A stretch of DNA of 45,369 nt from Candidatus Poribacteria bacterium. Lineage in GTDB: Bacteria > Poribacteria > WGA-4E > JAJDTR01. Positions within the stretch are counted from its first letter, which is position 1, and each line of letters begins with the position of its first letter. A program made the translations under genes and the position numbers. The notes below the pieces were generated by a model. It ran no database searches. It saw only the letters and a program-made list of their open reading frames with translations, and was not told the DNA's origin. The DNA is taken from the NCBI GenBank assembly GCA_022827055.1, contig JAJDTR010000066.1, forward strand, positions 1 through 45,369, written 5' to 3'. Positions 8,213 through 17,187 of the stretch are shown one piece after another.

Positions 8213-9097
8213 ATGGTCGTAACGCGACAATCAGTTGAAGTTCTCGAAGGTACAACTGAAGGGGCGGTTGAGTCGAAGATGCTTAATATGAATTCGGAGT
8301 TGGTTGCGTCCAAACTGACGGGCGCGGTTGGATCGGGCCTGTACAAGATTATAGGTCAGCATTGGCCCGGCTGTTATGATCCGAGGCGAGGTGACGGAAC
8401 TGTCTTACTCAACCACATTCTGAAATTCGAAACGTTCGGTGAGATTTGCCCGCAAGGCACGCAACTACGGCAAGATTACCAATTTCGCTTAGTCGCAACC
8501 CGACATGGTAATGGACAATTAAAGCGCGGCCATGTCGTCATGAACTGCAAAATGTTCAACAGAGAGATTGAAACACAACCCTTGGTGGCTCATGTCGAAT
8601 TCTGGATGGCGCTGAGTCGCCTGCTCGCGCCAAAGGGTGAACGAGTCCCAAGAGATGTGCCGGCAGAGATCGGATTTTTGAAGGAACGTGCTCCGACCGA
8701 TAGCGACCTCATCAGTCGGGATATTGAGTCTTATCGTTGTTGTCAGTCCGATAACGAGCAAATCTTTCAAGATACCGTTCCGCACGCATTCCACATTGAC
8801 CGATCGGATCAGTTTCTCCACATCAACACGTTGGTTTATATGGATCAATCCTTGGATCATCTGGCTTTGCTTTACCAAAAAGCCGGTGGCAACCCCGGGC
8901 ATCTCCGATTCCGTGAACTCACTATCTATTTTCGAAAGCCATTTGTGCCGGGACAGATGGCGGAAGCCGAAGTGGATGTCGCCGAGAAGACGAACCAGTT
9001 CCAAGGGGCAGTGCGGTTCTATCACGTGGATGGAAAAGGGCGCCGCAGCGAACGAATCTCCACAGCCCTACTGGCGCGTGGTCCACTCGTTCAATGA
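8213..9097 (+). CDS. Hotdog-fold thioesterase/dehydratase-like protein (probable double hotdog)
   Basis: A 294-residue soluble protein that seems to consist of two hotdog halves, about residues 30-140 and 165-290. The second half shows the clearest pattern: 'HINTLVYMDQSLDHLALLY' for the start and central helix, then R-x-L-T-I-x-F-R-K-P-F-V-P-G-Q for the long strand and turn. Asn in 'HINT' sits where acyl-ACP thioesterases have a functional Asn, but the match is weak. Hotdog proteins act on acyl-CoA or acyl-ACP; substrate and reaction are unknown here. The ATG at 8213 has GAGG about 12 nt upstream. It is a single plus-strand gene, convergent with the AddB-like gene. Confidence 0.5.
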   Translation: MVVTRQSVEVLEGTTEGAVESKMLNMNSELVASKLTGAVGSGLYKIIGQHWPGCYDPRRGDGTVLLNHILKFETFGEICPQGTQLRQDYQFRLVATRHGNGQLKRGHVVMNCKMFNREIETQPLVAHVEFWMALSRLLAPKGERVPRDVPAEIGFLKERAPTDSDLISRDIESYRCCQSDNEQIFQDTVPHAFHIDRSDQFLHINTLVYMDQSLDHLALLYQKAGGNPGHLRFRELTIYFRKPFVPGQMAEAEVDVAEKTNQFQGAVRFYHVDGKGRRSERISTALLARGPLVQ

Positions 9098-9256
9098 TAA
9101 ATTCAATTTGTATCCGCTACGTACGAAGTCATTCATGTACATAGCCAATGTTGGATTAACGCGGCTCAAAATGCTGCGAGTTCCGGCACATTGGAATTAA
9201 GCCATTGGATATATCACTCCGATCTAATGAGAATCGGCAAAACCTACGCTCCGCAG

Positions 9257-12200
9257 TTACCTGTCGGCGTCATCTTCGGTGATTGCACCGATGCGACAGA
9301 TTCTCTTGAACTCGCAGTAGCGGCAGACTTCCTTTGGATCGTGGGATGTTAAGGGGAATTGACCGTGAGAAATTGAAGCAACGTACTCTGAAACGTATAA
9401 CACTGACCGATCGGTTACTGATTGAATAGTTTCTTCGTCGTGATTTGGTGACGTTTGCTCATGTTTAGAGTTTGAACTCCTAGGCAACAGTTGGTGATTA
9501 TTCGAATGTGCTTTGAACGCGATTCCATTGTAATCTCTGTCGCCGATGCCGAGTTCCACCTTGCCGTTCTCGCGTAGGATGTAGTAGGTGCCTCCCACGG
9601 CATGGGCGTCCTCAAGGGTCGGTTTGCTCATAAGTTGTTCGACCACGGCGAGGTAAATTGGGAGTTGGAGACCGCGTCCTTCTCGAATGGCGCGAATCTT
9701 GGGCACGCGGGCGCTAGTCGTATAATCGCAAATAGTGAAGATTCCATCTCCAATTTCGACACGGTCAATTTTTCCACTCAGATTTACTCCCCCCAACGTT
9801 ACAGGTTCCCTCGAACTCAAAGTCGAATCTTTTGGAGTTGAAAAGTTCCCGTGTCCGAATCCGACATCAAAATAACGGGGCTCTACGTTAAGTTGCCGTT
9901 CCCTCTCCTGATCAAGAAACCGGGGCAAGATTCCTCGCTTGCCTCCTCCGCCGATTATGGACTCCATCTCTACTTCCCAGAAGAGGTTGTCTTGGGCATA
10001 GACATCAAGGACACTCTTCGCAATCTGCAATAGCTCTTGCACGGCTAGTTCAAACTCCGAATCCGTGCATTGAGAAATTAGCGGTTTATCGCGGCGCTGC
10101 ATGTAGAACTCGGAGAGGATGTCGTGCAGCCTGCGTCCTTTGCCAAGGCTAGTTAGACCGTCTTCATTCTCTTCCTCATCATGTTTGTGTTTCACCTGTA
10201 GAACATACTCGGAAAAGTATTGGAAAGGGCACTGTCCATACGATTCCAATTCTCTAACCGGAAAAATTCGGTTCTGAAAATTGTTTAGTTTCTTCAAGCT
10301 TGACGCAGATAGCAGCTGAGGGGACAAATTTCCAGCGTACTGAGACAGATGATGGGTGACGCCGCGACTTTCCTCAACAAGCACACTGTTTTTGACGACG
10401 GGAAGCACACGGCGAGCCGTAGATGTGAGATTAGAAAATTGCGGTGTTTCGGGTAAACTGCTCCGATTTCCCTCTTCTGGCTGTGTCCAAACAGATTTCC
10501 CATAGTGCTTAAGAAAGTGTTCCGGGCTGAATAACACATCGGATTTTGCTTGTTCGACTGTGATGTCGGCTATGCGCACTAATTCGTCGATGAACGGAGA
10601 CTGTATCATGTCTGCTCCCTCTGCGCTATCCGGTACAACCAGATAAAGATGCTCTCGAAACAGATTAAGAACTTGATAGAAAAGGTGCCGCTGTTCGCGG
10701 AGCAGGTCTGATGCTTTACGTTTCAGATCTGGCGGCAGGAAGGTATTAGGACGGGAGGCCGCGGGAAATTCACCGTCAATAAGCCCGCCTAGAATGACAA
10801 TATCGAAGTCTAAGCCTCTGGTTTGTGCGAGAGAAAGCACGGAAACCCCTGAATCGGTTTGAGATTCTAGGTGATAGGTCGATTGGGACGCCATGAATCT
10901 GAGCCGGTTGATATACGAGCGGAGTGCGTGGGATTGTTCTTCTCCGTGATGAGAGATTAGAAACTCGACTAGTTCAGCTATGAGAGATTGGAGGCTGGCG
11001 AACGCGTCAATATCCCGCTCAACAGTGAAAGGGTGGTCCTCGAAGAGGTTAGTTCCTTCTTGATCCAGAATCTGTTGTCTTATCCTTGAGATCTTTATTA
11101 GACGGGCAACGGATTGCCTGAATTCACCAGGCAACATTTGGAAATCGAATCTGCAATCAGCAGCGAACTGCGCTAGATTTTCAATGGTAACGTACGGACT
11201 ACGGAATGCATCTTCCGAAGGTGCGGAGACGTTCTTTTCGATTGTATCAAGCAGCGAAAAGAGTGAAACAGCAAACGGAGATGTCGAAAGCGGCGTTGCT
11301 TTGTCCAAGTTATAAGGTATACCGTAAATCGGGAAGATCTCGTGAATTAGAGAAGCATACAGATCCAAGTTGTAATACGAGAGGCAGATTCGATGTTGAG
11401 AAGAGGAGCATCTATCTAGCATTCGCGCCTTGATTACTTCAGCTACGGCTTCCACTTCTTTGACGCGGTCTCCTGGTTTCAAGAGCGTAATCCGGTCGGC
11501 AAGGTTGAGTTTCTTAACAGGTGGTTGCCCACATCTAGGTTTCCGGAAGAGATTTCGAGAAATATGCGGAGTCAAAGCCGAATTCCGTGAAGGTTGAATC
11601 CTCGACTCATCAACTTCATGAAATCCTAACTCCAGGAATCGGGTATAGCTCTGTTTCGCATGTCCATAGAGAGTGTTATGCTGAGTGTCCCAATCAAAAG
11701 TGATGTACATGACAAGCTCCGGGACCCGAGCAATGCCTTCAAGAATCGACGGGTTTGCGCTAGCAGGAGCATCCATTCCCTCGGCGACCACGAACTCTAC
11801 ATCGGGAAAACCTTTGCTCATCAACCCAGTCCCCCGATTTTCCTCCTCGGCTAGTCGATTAGCCACCGCCCTATGGGCATCTGCGGAATCAGTCCATTGA
11901 TTGCCGAGTCGCTCATTGTAGGTGTCGTAAATCTTGATAAAGTCAGAATTTGCCATCCGGTATTGGTGACCCGCATCCGCAGAATCTGACTCCGTTTGAG
12001 AGGCATCAATACCGCCTGTTTTGAGTTGGTTAATTGCATCAAGGAGTTCCATTAGTGTTGTTTGCGGGAGCGGGATTTCAAGCTTTGATTTCAGAGAAGG
12101 AAACTGTCCACCATCAACAATCTCTCGCAACCAGAGCATCTGGAGTCCTCGCGAAATGGGAGGTCTGATGCCGATGTACCTTGATAACCGCTTCACGAGA

Positions 12201-12397
12201 TTCTCGAATGTGTATATTTTTAATCCGGCTACCGCGCGACGAGAAGCATGTCCCAAGCATTCACGTTGTCGCTGAAGACGCGCCTGTTCAGTTGAAACAA
12301 TGAAAAGCAGCGTTTTGCCAGTTCCATTTTCAAGGCGTTCGAGGATTACATCTTCAACTGGGAGGGAGGTTTTCCCATTGGTTAGAACTGTTTGCAT
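9257..12397 (-). CDS. AddB-like PD-(D/E)XK nuclease / inactive helicase
   Basis: A 1046-residue protein of the AddB/RecB-nuclease superfamily. The middle part has a UvrD/AddB helicase-like core, ending in the family motif 'VSVLSLAQTRGLDFDIVILGGLIDGEFPA', but no Walker A (GxxGxGKT) is visible at the N-terminus, so ATPase activity is doubtful. The C-terminal nuclease domain begins at 'ESYGQCPFQYF' and carries the four-cysteine iron-sulfur pattern of AddB: C723, C1025-x2-C1028-x5-C1034. The nuclease motif shows D878 (GKIDRVE) and D891, but the residue two after D891, normally Lys in D-Y-K, is Thr893 (DYTTSA). AddB partners AddA in processing DNA ends for recombination, or is paired in related phage-defence/repair complexes; no addA is in the window. 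It is monocistronic here. Confidence 0.75.
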   Translation of the reverse strand: MQTVLTNGKTSLPVEDVILERLENGTGKTLLFIVSTEQARLQRQRECLGHASRRAVAGLKIYTFENLVKRLSRYIGIRPPISRGLQMLWLREIVDGGQFPSLKSKLEIPLPQTTLMELLDAINQLKTGGIDASQTESDSADAGHQYRMANSDFIKIYDTYNERLGNQWTDSADAHRAVANRLAEEENRGTGLMSKGFPDVEFVVAEGMDAPASANPSILEGIARVPELVMYITFDWDTQHNTLYGHAKQSYTRFLELGFHEVDESRIQPSRNSALTPHISRNLFRKPRCGQPPVKKLNLADRITLLKPGDRVKEVEAVAEVIKARMLDRCSSSQHRICLSYYNLDLYASLIHEIFPIYGIPYNLDKATPLSTSPFAVSLFSLLDTIEKNVSAPSEDAFRSPYVTIENLAQFAADCRFDFQMLPGEFRQSVARLIKISRIRQQILDQEGTNLFEDHPFTVERDIDAFASLQSLIAELVEFLISHHGEEQSHALRSYINRLRFMASQSTYHLESQTDSGVSVLSLAQTRGLDFDIVILGGLIDGEFPAASRPNTFLPPDLKRKASDLLREQRHLFYQVLNLFREHLYLVVPDSAEGADMIQSPFIDELVRIADITVEQAKSDVLFSPEHFLKHYGKSVWTQPEEGNRSSLPETPQFSNLTSTARRVLPVVKNSVLVEESRGVTHHLSQYAGNLSPQLLSASSLKKLNNFQNRIFPVRELESYGQCPFQYFSEYVLQVKHKHDEEENEDGLTSLGKGRRLHDILSEFYMQRRDKPLISQCTDSEFELAVQELLQIAKSVLDVYAQDNLFWEVEMESIIGGGGKRGILPRFLDQERERQLNVEPRYFDVGFGHGNFSTPKDSTLSSREPVTLGGVNLSGKIDRVEIGDGIFTICDYTTSARVPKIRAIREGRGLQLPIYLAVVEQLMSKPTLEDAHAVGGTYYILRENGKVELGIGDRDYNGIAFKAHSNNHQLLPRSSNSKHEQTSPNHDEETIQSVTDRSVLYVSEYVASISHGQFPLTSHDPKEVCRYCEFKRICRIGAITEDDADR

Positions 12398-12870
12398 AGG
12401 TCAAAAGCATAAAGTGGGTGGGGTTTCAAACAACGCGCCGTAGCTCATAAACTTGGCCCAAATCTTTTTTAGTTCAATGCACGTTTTGGCAGACGATTCA
12501 CTTCTTTCTAGGGCTAACATCTGTCATTCATACTTCACAACGGAGCCAATCGTGTCTTTGGCTAGGAGTTTATCATCTCCCACCCACCTCTGCAATTGTT
12601 TTGTACGAGTTGTGCCGAGGAGTTAATTCGTGTAAGCGTTCTAGCGGGGTGGAACGGAGTCTTGATTCTCTTGACGGACAACCATGCTGACACTGAATAC
12701 TCCAAGAGCGGTGCACGAGACCACAATCAACGTGTCTGCTGAATCTCAGAATTCAAGACAGCCAAATCATCACGATTGACACTGGGGGGACGACGACCGT
12801 AAAATGGGGGACGCTAGGTAGAAACTCCAGAATTACATAATCCGGATGTCTAAATTGACTTGGAGCCACT
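12398..12870. other. Divergent intergenic region, AddB-like / comF
   Basis: A 473-bp gap between two divergent genes. Apart from the promoter at 12776-12805 I see no gene, RNA or repeat in it. On the minus strand a TTGAAA (12429-12424) lies near the AddB-like start but lacks a matching -10. Confidence 0.4.
12776..12805 (+). promoter_or_regulatory. Sigma70-type promoter for comF
   Basis: TTGACA at 12776-12781, an 18-bp G-rich spacer and TAAAAT at 12800-12805. The predicted transcript start, near 12812, lies about 59 nt before the GTG start of comF. Confidence 0.5.
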
Positions 12871-13662
12871 GTGATTACGAAATGGATTGAACCTCTGATT
12901 ACGTTCATTTACCCGGCCGCATGCCGTGAATGCAGACACATGATAGGGATTGGTCAAGTTCCATACATCTGCGATGAGTGCTGGGCAAAGATTGAGTGGA
13001 TCGAGCCACCGTGGTGTCAACGCTGCGGCATTCCCGTGGGCGCTCATGATGCTCTCACGGCAAACTCACCCGTCATTTGTTCTGAGTGTCTAGCCAATCC
13101 GCCACCATTCGGCAAACTTCGGGCTGCGGCGTTCTACGAACCAACTTTGCGCGAGGCTATTCATCTACTGAAATATGAGGGGAAACGCGTTTTCGCTAAA
13201 CACTTGATTCAATTGATGCAACGTCATCTACCCGGTGATTCCTCGGGAGCGGACTACGATTTGCTGTTGCCCATACCCTTGCACAAGAAACGATACCGGA
13301 AGCGGCGTTTTAATCAATCAGAACTGTTGGCGATTGCCGTGTCCAGCGCCTGGAACGTAGCGGTTCGAAAGGATATCTTGTTACGAGTCAAAAATACAGT
13401 TGCGCTTAGCAGGTTGAATTCGCAGCCGGAGCGGGTCGAAACTATTAAAGGTGCCTTTGATGTGCGCTTTCCGGAATCGATACAAGACAAACATCTTTTA
13501 CTGATTGACGACATCTTTACGACCGGTGCTACTATTGACGAAGCGGTTCGAGTTTTGCAGCCGGCGAATCCTGCCACTATAGACGTCTTGGTATTGTGCC
13601 GCACAAGGATGCCAAACGGTAATCAATCCTCGAACGGCAGACAATATTTGAAGCAATCGTAA
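12871..13662 (+). CDS. comF: ComF family phosphoribosyltransferase-like protein
   Basis: A 263-residue ComF-family protein. The N-terminal part holds the zinc-finger cysteines (CRECR, CDEC, CQRCG, CSEC at about residues 17-75). After it come 'FYEPTLREAIHLLKYEGKR', 'LLPIPLHKKRYRKRRFNQSELLA' and the PRPP-binding loop 'HLLLIDDIFTTGATIDEA', the type I phosphoribosyltransferase signature. ComF proteins take part in DNA uptake or single-stranded DNA processing in competent bacteria, but the family is found widely in non-competent species. The GTG start at 12871 is preceded by TTGGAG at a fitting distance. It stands upstream of gap-tpiA-secG, with 335 bp between. Confidence 0.88.
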   Translation: MITKWIEPLITFIYPAACRECRHMIGIGQVPYICDECWAKIEWIEPPWCQRCGIPVGAHDALTANSPVICSECLANPPPFGKLRAAAFYEPTLREAIHLLKYEGKRVFAKHLIQLMQRHLPGDSSGADYDLLLPIPLHKKRYRKRRFNQSELLAIAVSSAWNVAVRKDILLRVKNTVALSRLNSQPERVETIKGAFDVRFPESIQDKHLLLIDDIFTTGATIDEAVRVLQPANPATIDVLVLCRTRMPNGNQSSNGRQYLKQS

Positions 13663-13792
13663 TCATTTCGTTTTCTTGATCTGAACAAAATTACAAGGTG
13701 AGATGGCGATGACCCTCAGTGAGACAGAGAAGGATTTGCGTTAAAGAAGGTAGATTTGCGGGTGAAGAACATAGGCTAGATTGAAAATTTGT

Positions 13793-13822
13793 TTGACGAA
13801 TGCAGAGGTTTTGTGTGATAAT
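13793..13822 (+). promoter_or_regulatory. Extended -10 promoter of gap-tpiA-secG
   Basis: TTGACG at 13793-13798, an 18-bp spacer and GATAAT at 13817-13822, with TG at 13814-13815 forming an extended -10. The transcript would start near 13829 with a leader of about 170 nt before gap. Confidence 0.55.
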
Positions 13823-13854
13823 TTCGTCAAAATGTTTCGTGATAAAATTCCCGT

Positions 13855-13868
13855 TCATCACGTGATGA
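13855..13868. promoter_or_regulatory. 14-bp palindrome in gap leader, possible operator
   Basis: TCATCACGTGATGA is a perfect inverted repeat about 26 nt downstream of the predicted transcript start of gap. Its position fits a roadblock-type operator for a dimeric repressor of glycolytic genes. The protein that would bind is unknown; chance occurrence cannot be excluded. Confidence 0.35.
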
Positions 13869-13997
13869 TCTAGAAACAGAAGCCATTGAGGATTTGGAAA
13901 TTATTTTCAGGTTGAACATCGGTCAGTTGTCTTCGGATGGCGAGTTACTGCTCGCAGTGCGGCAGGGGGAATGGAAACGAATTGGAGGATTTTGTGA

Positions 13998-15002
13998 ATG
14001 TCGGTGAGAGTTGGAATAAACGGTTTTGGTCGAATTGGACGTAATGTCCTCCGAGCTGCACTTCATAACCCAGATTTGCCTGTGGATGTTGTTGCAATTA
14101 ATGACCTGACGCAAGCGGATACACTCGCTCATCTACTCAAATATGACTCGGTACACGGAATTTTGCCGGTTGAAGTCGATTCGACCGATAGCGGCCTCGT
14201 AATCAATGGCAGCATGGTTCAAGTATTTGCCGAACGTTCCCCGGCGAATCTTCCCTGGTCAACAGTCGGTGTCGATGTCGTAATTGAATCAACGGGATAT
14301 TTTACTGATCGAGAAGAGGCAGAAGTCCACATCACGGAAGCGGGTGCTCAAAAGGTTGTGATCTCCGCACCGGCGAAAGGCGCCGACATCACGGTCGTGA
14401 TTGGCGTCAACGATGACAAGTACGACAAAGAGAAGCATCATGTTATCTCTAACGCCTCATGTACGACAAATTGTCTTGCGCCGCTTGCCAAGGTCTTGCA
14501 TGAGAACTTTGAGATCCTTAGTGGGTTAATGACGACCGTTCATGCATACACCGGTGACCAACGCGTACACGATTTTCCGCATGAGGACCTAAGGAGAGCT
14601 CGTGCCGCTGCCCTGTCGATGATTCCGACAACGACTGGCGCGGCGTCGGCGGTGGGACAGGTGCTTCCGGAGTTGGACGGCAAGCTTGACGGTTTTGCTA
14701 TTCGCGTTCCAACAGCGAATGTATCTGTTGTTGACCTAACAGTCGATCTGGAGAAAAAACCAACAGTCGATGTTGTCAATTCTGCCATCAAGCAGGCTTC
14801 AGAACGCGAGTTGAAAGGCATACTGGGGTATTCAGATCTTGATCTTGTGTCGAGTGACTTTAACGGCAATACCCTTTCATCAATCTTAGACGCCCCGTTT
14901 ACAAAAGTCATTGACAATGGGCTAGTCAAGGTGTTGTCGTGGTATGACAATGAGTGGGGTTACTCGAACCGTCTCCTCGAATTGGCAGCACGAGTGTTTT
15001 AG
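13998..15002 (+). CDS. gap: Type I glyceraldehyde-3-phosphate dehydrogenase
   Basis: A full-length (334 residues) NAD-dependent GAPDH, which oxidises glyceraldehyde 3-phosphate to 1,3-bisphosphoglycerate in the cytoplasm. The Rossmann motif GINGFGRIGR is at 7-16, Asp36 in 'AIND' favours NAD over NADP, the active-site SNASCTTN puts the catalytic Cys at 155, and the activating His is 182 (TVHAYTGDQR). The C-terminus 'WYDNEWGYSNRLLELA' is standard. GGAGG at 13984-13988 supports the ATG. The stop codon at 15000-15002 directly abuts the ATG of tpiA, so translation is likely coupled. Confidence 0.97.
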   Translation: MSVRVGINGFGRIGRNVLRAALHNPDLPVDVVAINDLTQADTLAHLLKYDSVHGILPVEVDSTDSGLVINGSMVQVFAERSPANLPWSTVGVDVVIESTGYFTDREEAEVHITEAGAQKVVISAPAKGADITVVIGVNDDKYDKEKHHVISNASCTTNCLAPLAKVLHENFEILSGLMTTVHAYTGDQRVHDFPHEDLRRARAAALSMIPTTTGAASAVGQVLPELDGKLDGFAIRVPTANVSVVDLTVDLEKKPTVDVVNSAIKQASERELKGILGYSDLDLVSSDFNGNTLSSILDAPFTKVIDNGLVKVLSWYDNEWGYSNRLLELAARVF

Positions 15003-15782
15003 ATGGGAGACGATCGGTACGTGAGAACTCCTATTGTAATCGCCAATTGGAAACTCAACAAGACTGTTGGCGAAGCCATCAAATTTGCCTCCGCACTCAG
15101 GGACGCGGTTTCGGATGTTGGCAGCGTTGAGATTGCTGTGGCACCGGCTTTCACCGCACTGTCTTCGGTATCTTCCGCTTTAGGCGAGAGTATCGTCCAT
15201 CTCGCCGCCCAAGACGTTTTTTGGGAGGATGACGGCGCCTTTACGGGAGAAATCTCGCCCGCCATGCTTAAAGACGTAGGTTGCGAGTACGTGATAATCG
15301 GGCATTCAGAGCGACGTCAATTCTTTGGCGAGACAAATGAATCGGCTAACAGGAAAGTCAAAGCCGTGCTGTCGAACGACCTGAAACCAATTCTCTGTGT
15401 TGGCGAGAATCTTGAGGACCGGGAGGCGGACCGGGCAGAATCGGTAATCGAGAATCATGTTAGGACCGGGCTCGCGGGCATTCCATCGGAAATGCTACCG
15501 TCAACCGTCATTGCTTATGAACCCGTCTGGGCAATTGGAACCGGTGTGACGGCAACGCCGGATCAAGCGCAACTTGCCCACCAATTTATCAGGTCGTTGT
15601 TGTCAGAAATGTACTCCGTCGAGTTGGCAGCCGGAGTTCGGATTCAGTATGGAGGCAGTGTTAAACCGGATAATATCTCAGAATTGATTACGCAGCCGGA
15701 TGTGGATGGCGCGCTGGTTGGCGGCGCTAGCCTGGAAGTTGAGACCTTTGCGCAAATTGCAATATCGGCGAACAAACAATAA
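15003..15782 (+). CDS. tpiA: Triosephosphate isomerase
   Basis: A complete triosephosphate isomerase (259 residues), interconverting dihydroxyacetone phosphate and glyceraldehyde 3-phosphate. The key pieces are present: IANWKLN (Lys17), IIGHSERR (catalytic His), AYEPVWAIGTG (catalytic Glu, flexible loop 6) and YGGSVKPDN (phosphate loop). The ATG at 15003 directly follows the gap stop. A GTG at 15021 would start at the conserved 'RTPIVIANWK' with GGGAG at 15005-15009, so the real protein may be 6 residues shorter. It is followed 45 bp later by secG. The usual pgk between gap and tpiA is absent. Confidence 0.97.
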   Translation: MGDDRYVRTPIVIANWKLNKTVGEAIKFASALRDAVSDVGSVEIAVAPAFTALSSVSSALGESIVHLAAQDVFWEDDGAFTGEISPAMLKDVGCEYVIIGHSERRQFFGETNESANRKVKAVLSNDLKPILCVGENLEDREADRAESVIENHVRTGLAGIPSEMLPSTVIAYEPVWAIGTGVTATPDQAQLAHQFIRSLLSEMYSVELAAGVRIQYGGSVKPDNISELITQPDVDGALVGGASLEVETFAQIAISANKQ

Positions 15783-15827
15783 GCATCAAACACCTGAGCC
15801 AAATCTTTATAGAAAAGAGAGAATCTT

Positions 15828-16256
15828 ATGGAAATCATTGTGGGAATTGTGGTCGTTCTTTTTGTTCCTGTCTGTGTGTTATTGACAATTAGCATTTTGC
15901 TGCAGGATAGCAAAGGAGAAGGGCTTTCTGGAAGTGCATTCGGCGCATCAGAGATGCAGTCCCTTCTCGGCGGACAAGGCGCTGCTACGTTCCTGTCCAA
16001 GTTGACCACATACGTGGCAATTGCGTTCATGATTATCGCGCTATTTCTCATGCGCTTTTATGGCGGCGGGAATAGCGGCGTACTTACACCCTTGGAAACG
16101 GAGTCGGAACAGACCGAAGTATCCGCCGTAACGGGCGACGATGGAAGTGACATCGTCAACGACGAAGGTGTGACAACCCAGACCGAAGAGGCTGACGAGG
16201 CGGTAGACGAATCGTCAAGTTCTGATGAAGCGGAAACAGCGCCCTCTAGTGAGTAA
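15828..16256 (+). CDS. secG: Preprotein translocase subunit SecG
   Basis: A 142-residue SecG, the small accessory subunit of the SecYEG membrane channel. It has two transmembrane helices (about 4-24 and 59-78) joined by the family loop 'LLQDSKGEGLSGSAFGASEMQSLLGG'. From about residue 85 the tail is very acidic and low in complexity (runs of Glu, Asp, Ser, Thr), longer than in most SecG proteins. It follows tpiA by 45 bp, the common gap-tpiA-secG arrangement. Confidence 0.93.
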   Translation: MEIIVGIVVVLFVPVCVLLTISILLQDSKGEGLSGSAFGASEMQSLLGGQGAATFLSKLTTYVAIAFMIIALFLMRFYGGGNSGVLTPLETESEQTEVSAVTGDDGSDIVNDEGVTTQTEEADEAVDESSSSDEAETAPSSE

Positions 16257-16360
16257 GAGATTGGAAAGAAGGAAAGGTTGGAGATCTATTGGCTGCCGGC
16301 ATGCTAACGTAGATTTTCTTTGAATTGGATTGTTCTTGTTATTTCACTTGGTGAGCAATC

Positions 16361-16798
16361 TTGCCAAATTCTGATGGCACCCTTCTTCAGTATTCATGGA
16401 CAGTCCATCCGCTGCGGGATAACTGGAAACGAACTACACTTCTACTCATCTTTCTCTCTCTACTGTTTTCCGCGGTTTATCTGAGTTTTCAGTCTATTAC
16501 CGTCACCATCCTTTCGGCAGTCTGTTTAGTCTGTTCACTATACCGCTATTTTATCCCTGCCCGTTATGAGTTTTACGACGATCGGGTCGTAGTCGTCTCC
16601 TTCTCGCGTAGATCCATGAAGTTGTGGTCCGATTTCCGTAGTTTTTATGCAGATCGCAACGGTGTGTTGCTGAGTCCGTTCGCGCGACCATCTCGGTTAG
16701 AAAATTTTCGCGGTGTTTATGTACGTTTCGGACGCAGCAAACGCGATGAGATACTTGATTTCATCGGACGAAAAGTTCGCGGGGATTCAACCTCGTGA
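16361..16798 (+). CDS. Small two-helix membrane protein, unknown
   Basis: A 145-residue protein with two adjacent hydrophobic helices (about 25-43 and 46-64), followed by a cytosolic basic beta-rich domain ('ARYEFYDDRVVVVSFSRRSMKLWSDFRSFYADRNGVLLSPF'). This layout resembles bacterial PH-like (bPH/YdbT-type) membrane proteins. I cannot name a function. The TTG start at 16361 is preceded by GGTGAG at 16350-16355. It lies 104 bp after secG and may be in the same transcript; the next gene is convergent. Confidence 0.65.
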   Translation: MPNSDGTLLQYSWTVHPLRDNWKRTTLLLIFLSLLFSAVYLSFQSITVTILSAVCLVCSLYRYFIPARYEFYDDRVVVVSFSRRSMKLWSDFRSFYADRNGVLLSPFARPSRLENFRGVYVRFGRSKRDEILDFIGRKVRGDSTS

Positions 16799-16817
16799 AT
16801 CTCGCGCTTCATCCTAC

Positions 16818-17144
16818 CTACGGACCGGGTAGATCCCTTTCATTGCCACCGGTGCTAAGCTCGCAAGCACAAGGCGTAGACTGGCATTTCGGACAGCCGC
16901 TCGCGTAAATCGCTGCTGCTTCCTGAAGGTCTATACCAAGCAGGTTGGCGAGGGTCGTGAGCCAAGCAAAGACATCGGCGAATTCTTCTTGAAGTCGCTG
17001 AGTTTGGCGTGGATTGCGACGAATCTCCTTGGCGAGCTCTCCCACCTCTTCCGCAAACCAAACAAACGTACCCTCCACTCCGCGGGCAGAGTCCTGATCA
17101 AAGTAGATCTGTTCAATCAATTTCTGAAATTCTTGAACGGTCAT
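16818..17144 (-). CDS. MazG-like nucleotide pyrophosphohydrolase
   Basis: A 108-residue single-domain member of the all-alpha NTP pyrophosphatase (MazG) superfamily. The Mg2+-binding pattern is present: 'WFAEEVGELAKEIRR' (E-E-x2-E) and 'LQEEFADVFAWLTTLA' (E-E-x2-D). These enzymes hydrolyse (d)NTPs to (d)NMP and pyrophosphate, often to clean the nucleotide pool. A C-terminal C-x2-C-x4-C-x-C segment (CPKCQSTPCAC) may bind zinc. The ATG at 17144 is chosen; a TTG at 17156 would add four residues. It is the last gene of the panB operon, about 43 bp after the isomerase gene. Confidence 0.82.
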   Translation of the reverse strand: MTVQEFQKLIEQIYFDQDSARGVEGTFVWFAEEVGELAKEIRRNPRQTQRLQEEFADVFAWLTTLANLLGIDLQEAAAIYASGCPKCQSTPCACELSTGGNERDLPGP

Positions 17145-17187
17145 TAGCGCAATCAATGAACAAAATGGGTGAGGTACCGGGATGCCT

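Larger units (their letters stand above)
13663..13997. other. Intergenic region and gap leader
   Basis: A 335-bp gap with no gene-sized ORF. It holds the promoter at 13793-13822 and the palindrome at 13855-13868, both assigned to gap. Confidence 0.5.

Noticed and set aside
8519..9025. Minus-strand open frame of 168 residues
   Set aside because: Lies wholly inside the hotdog-fold gene on the other strand and shows no protein signature.
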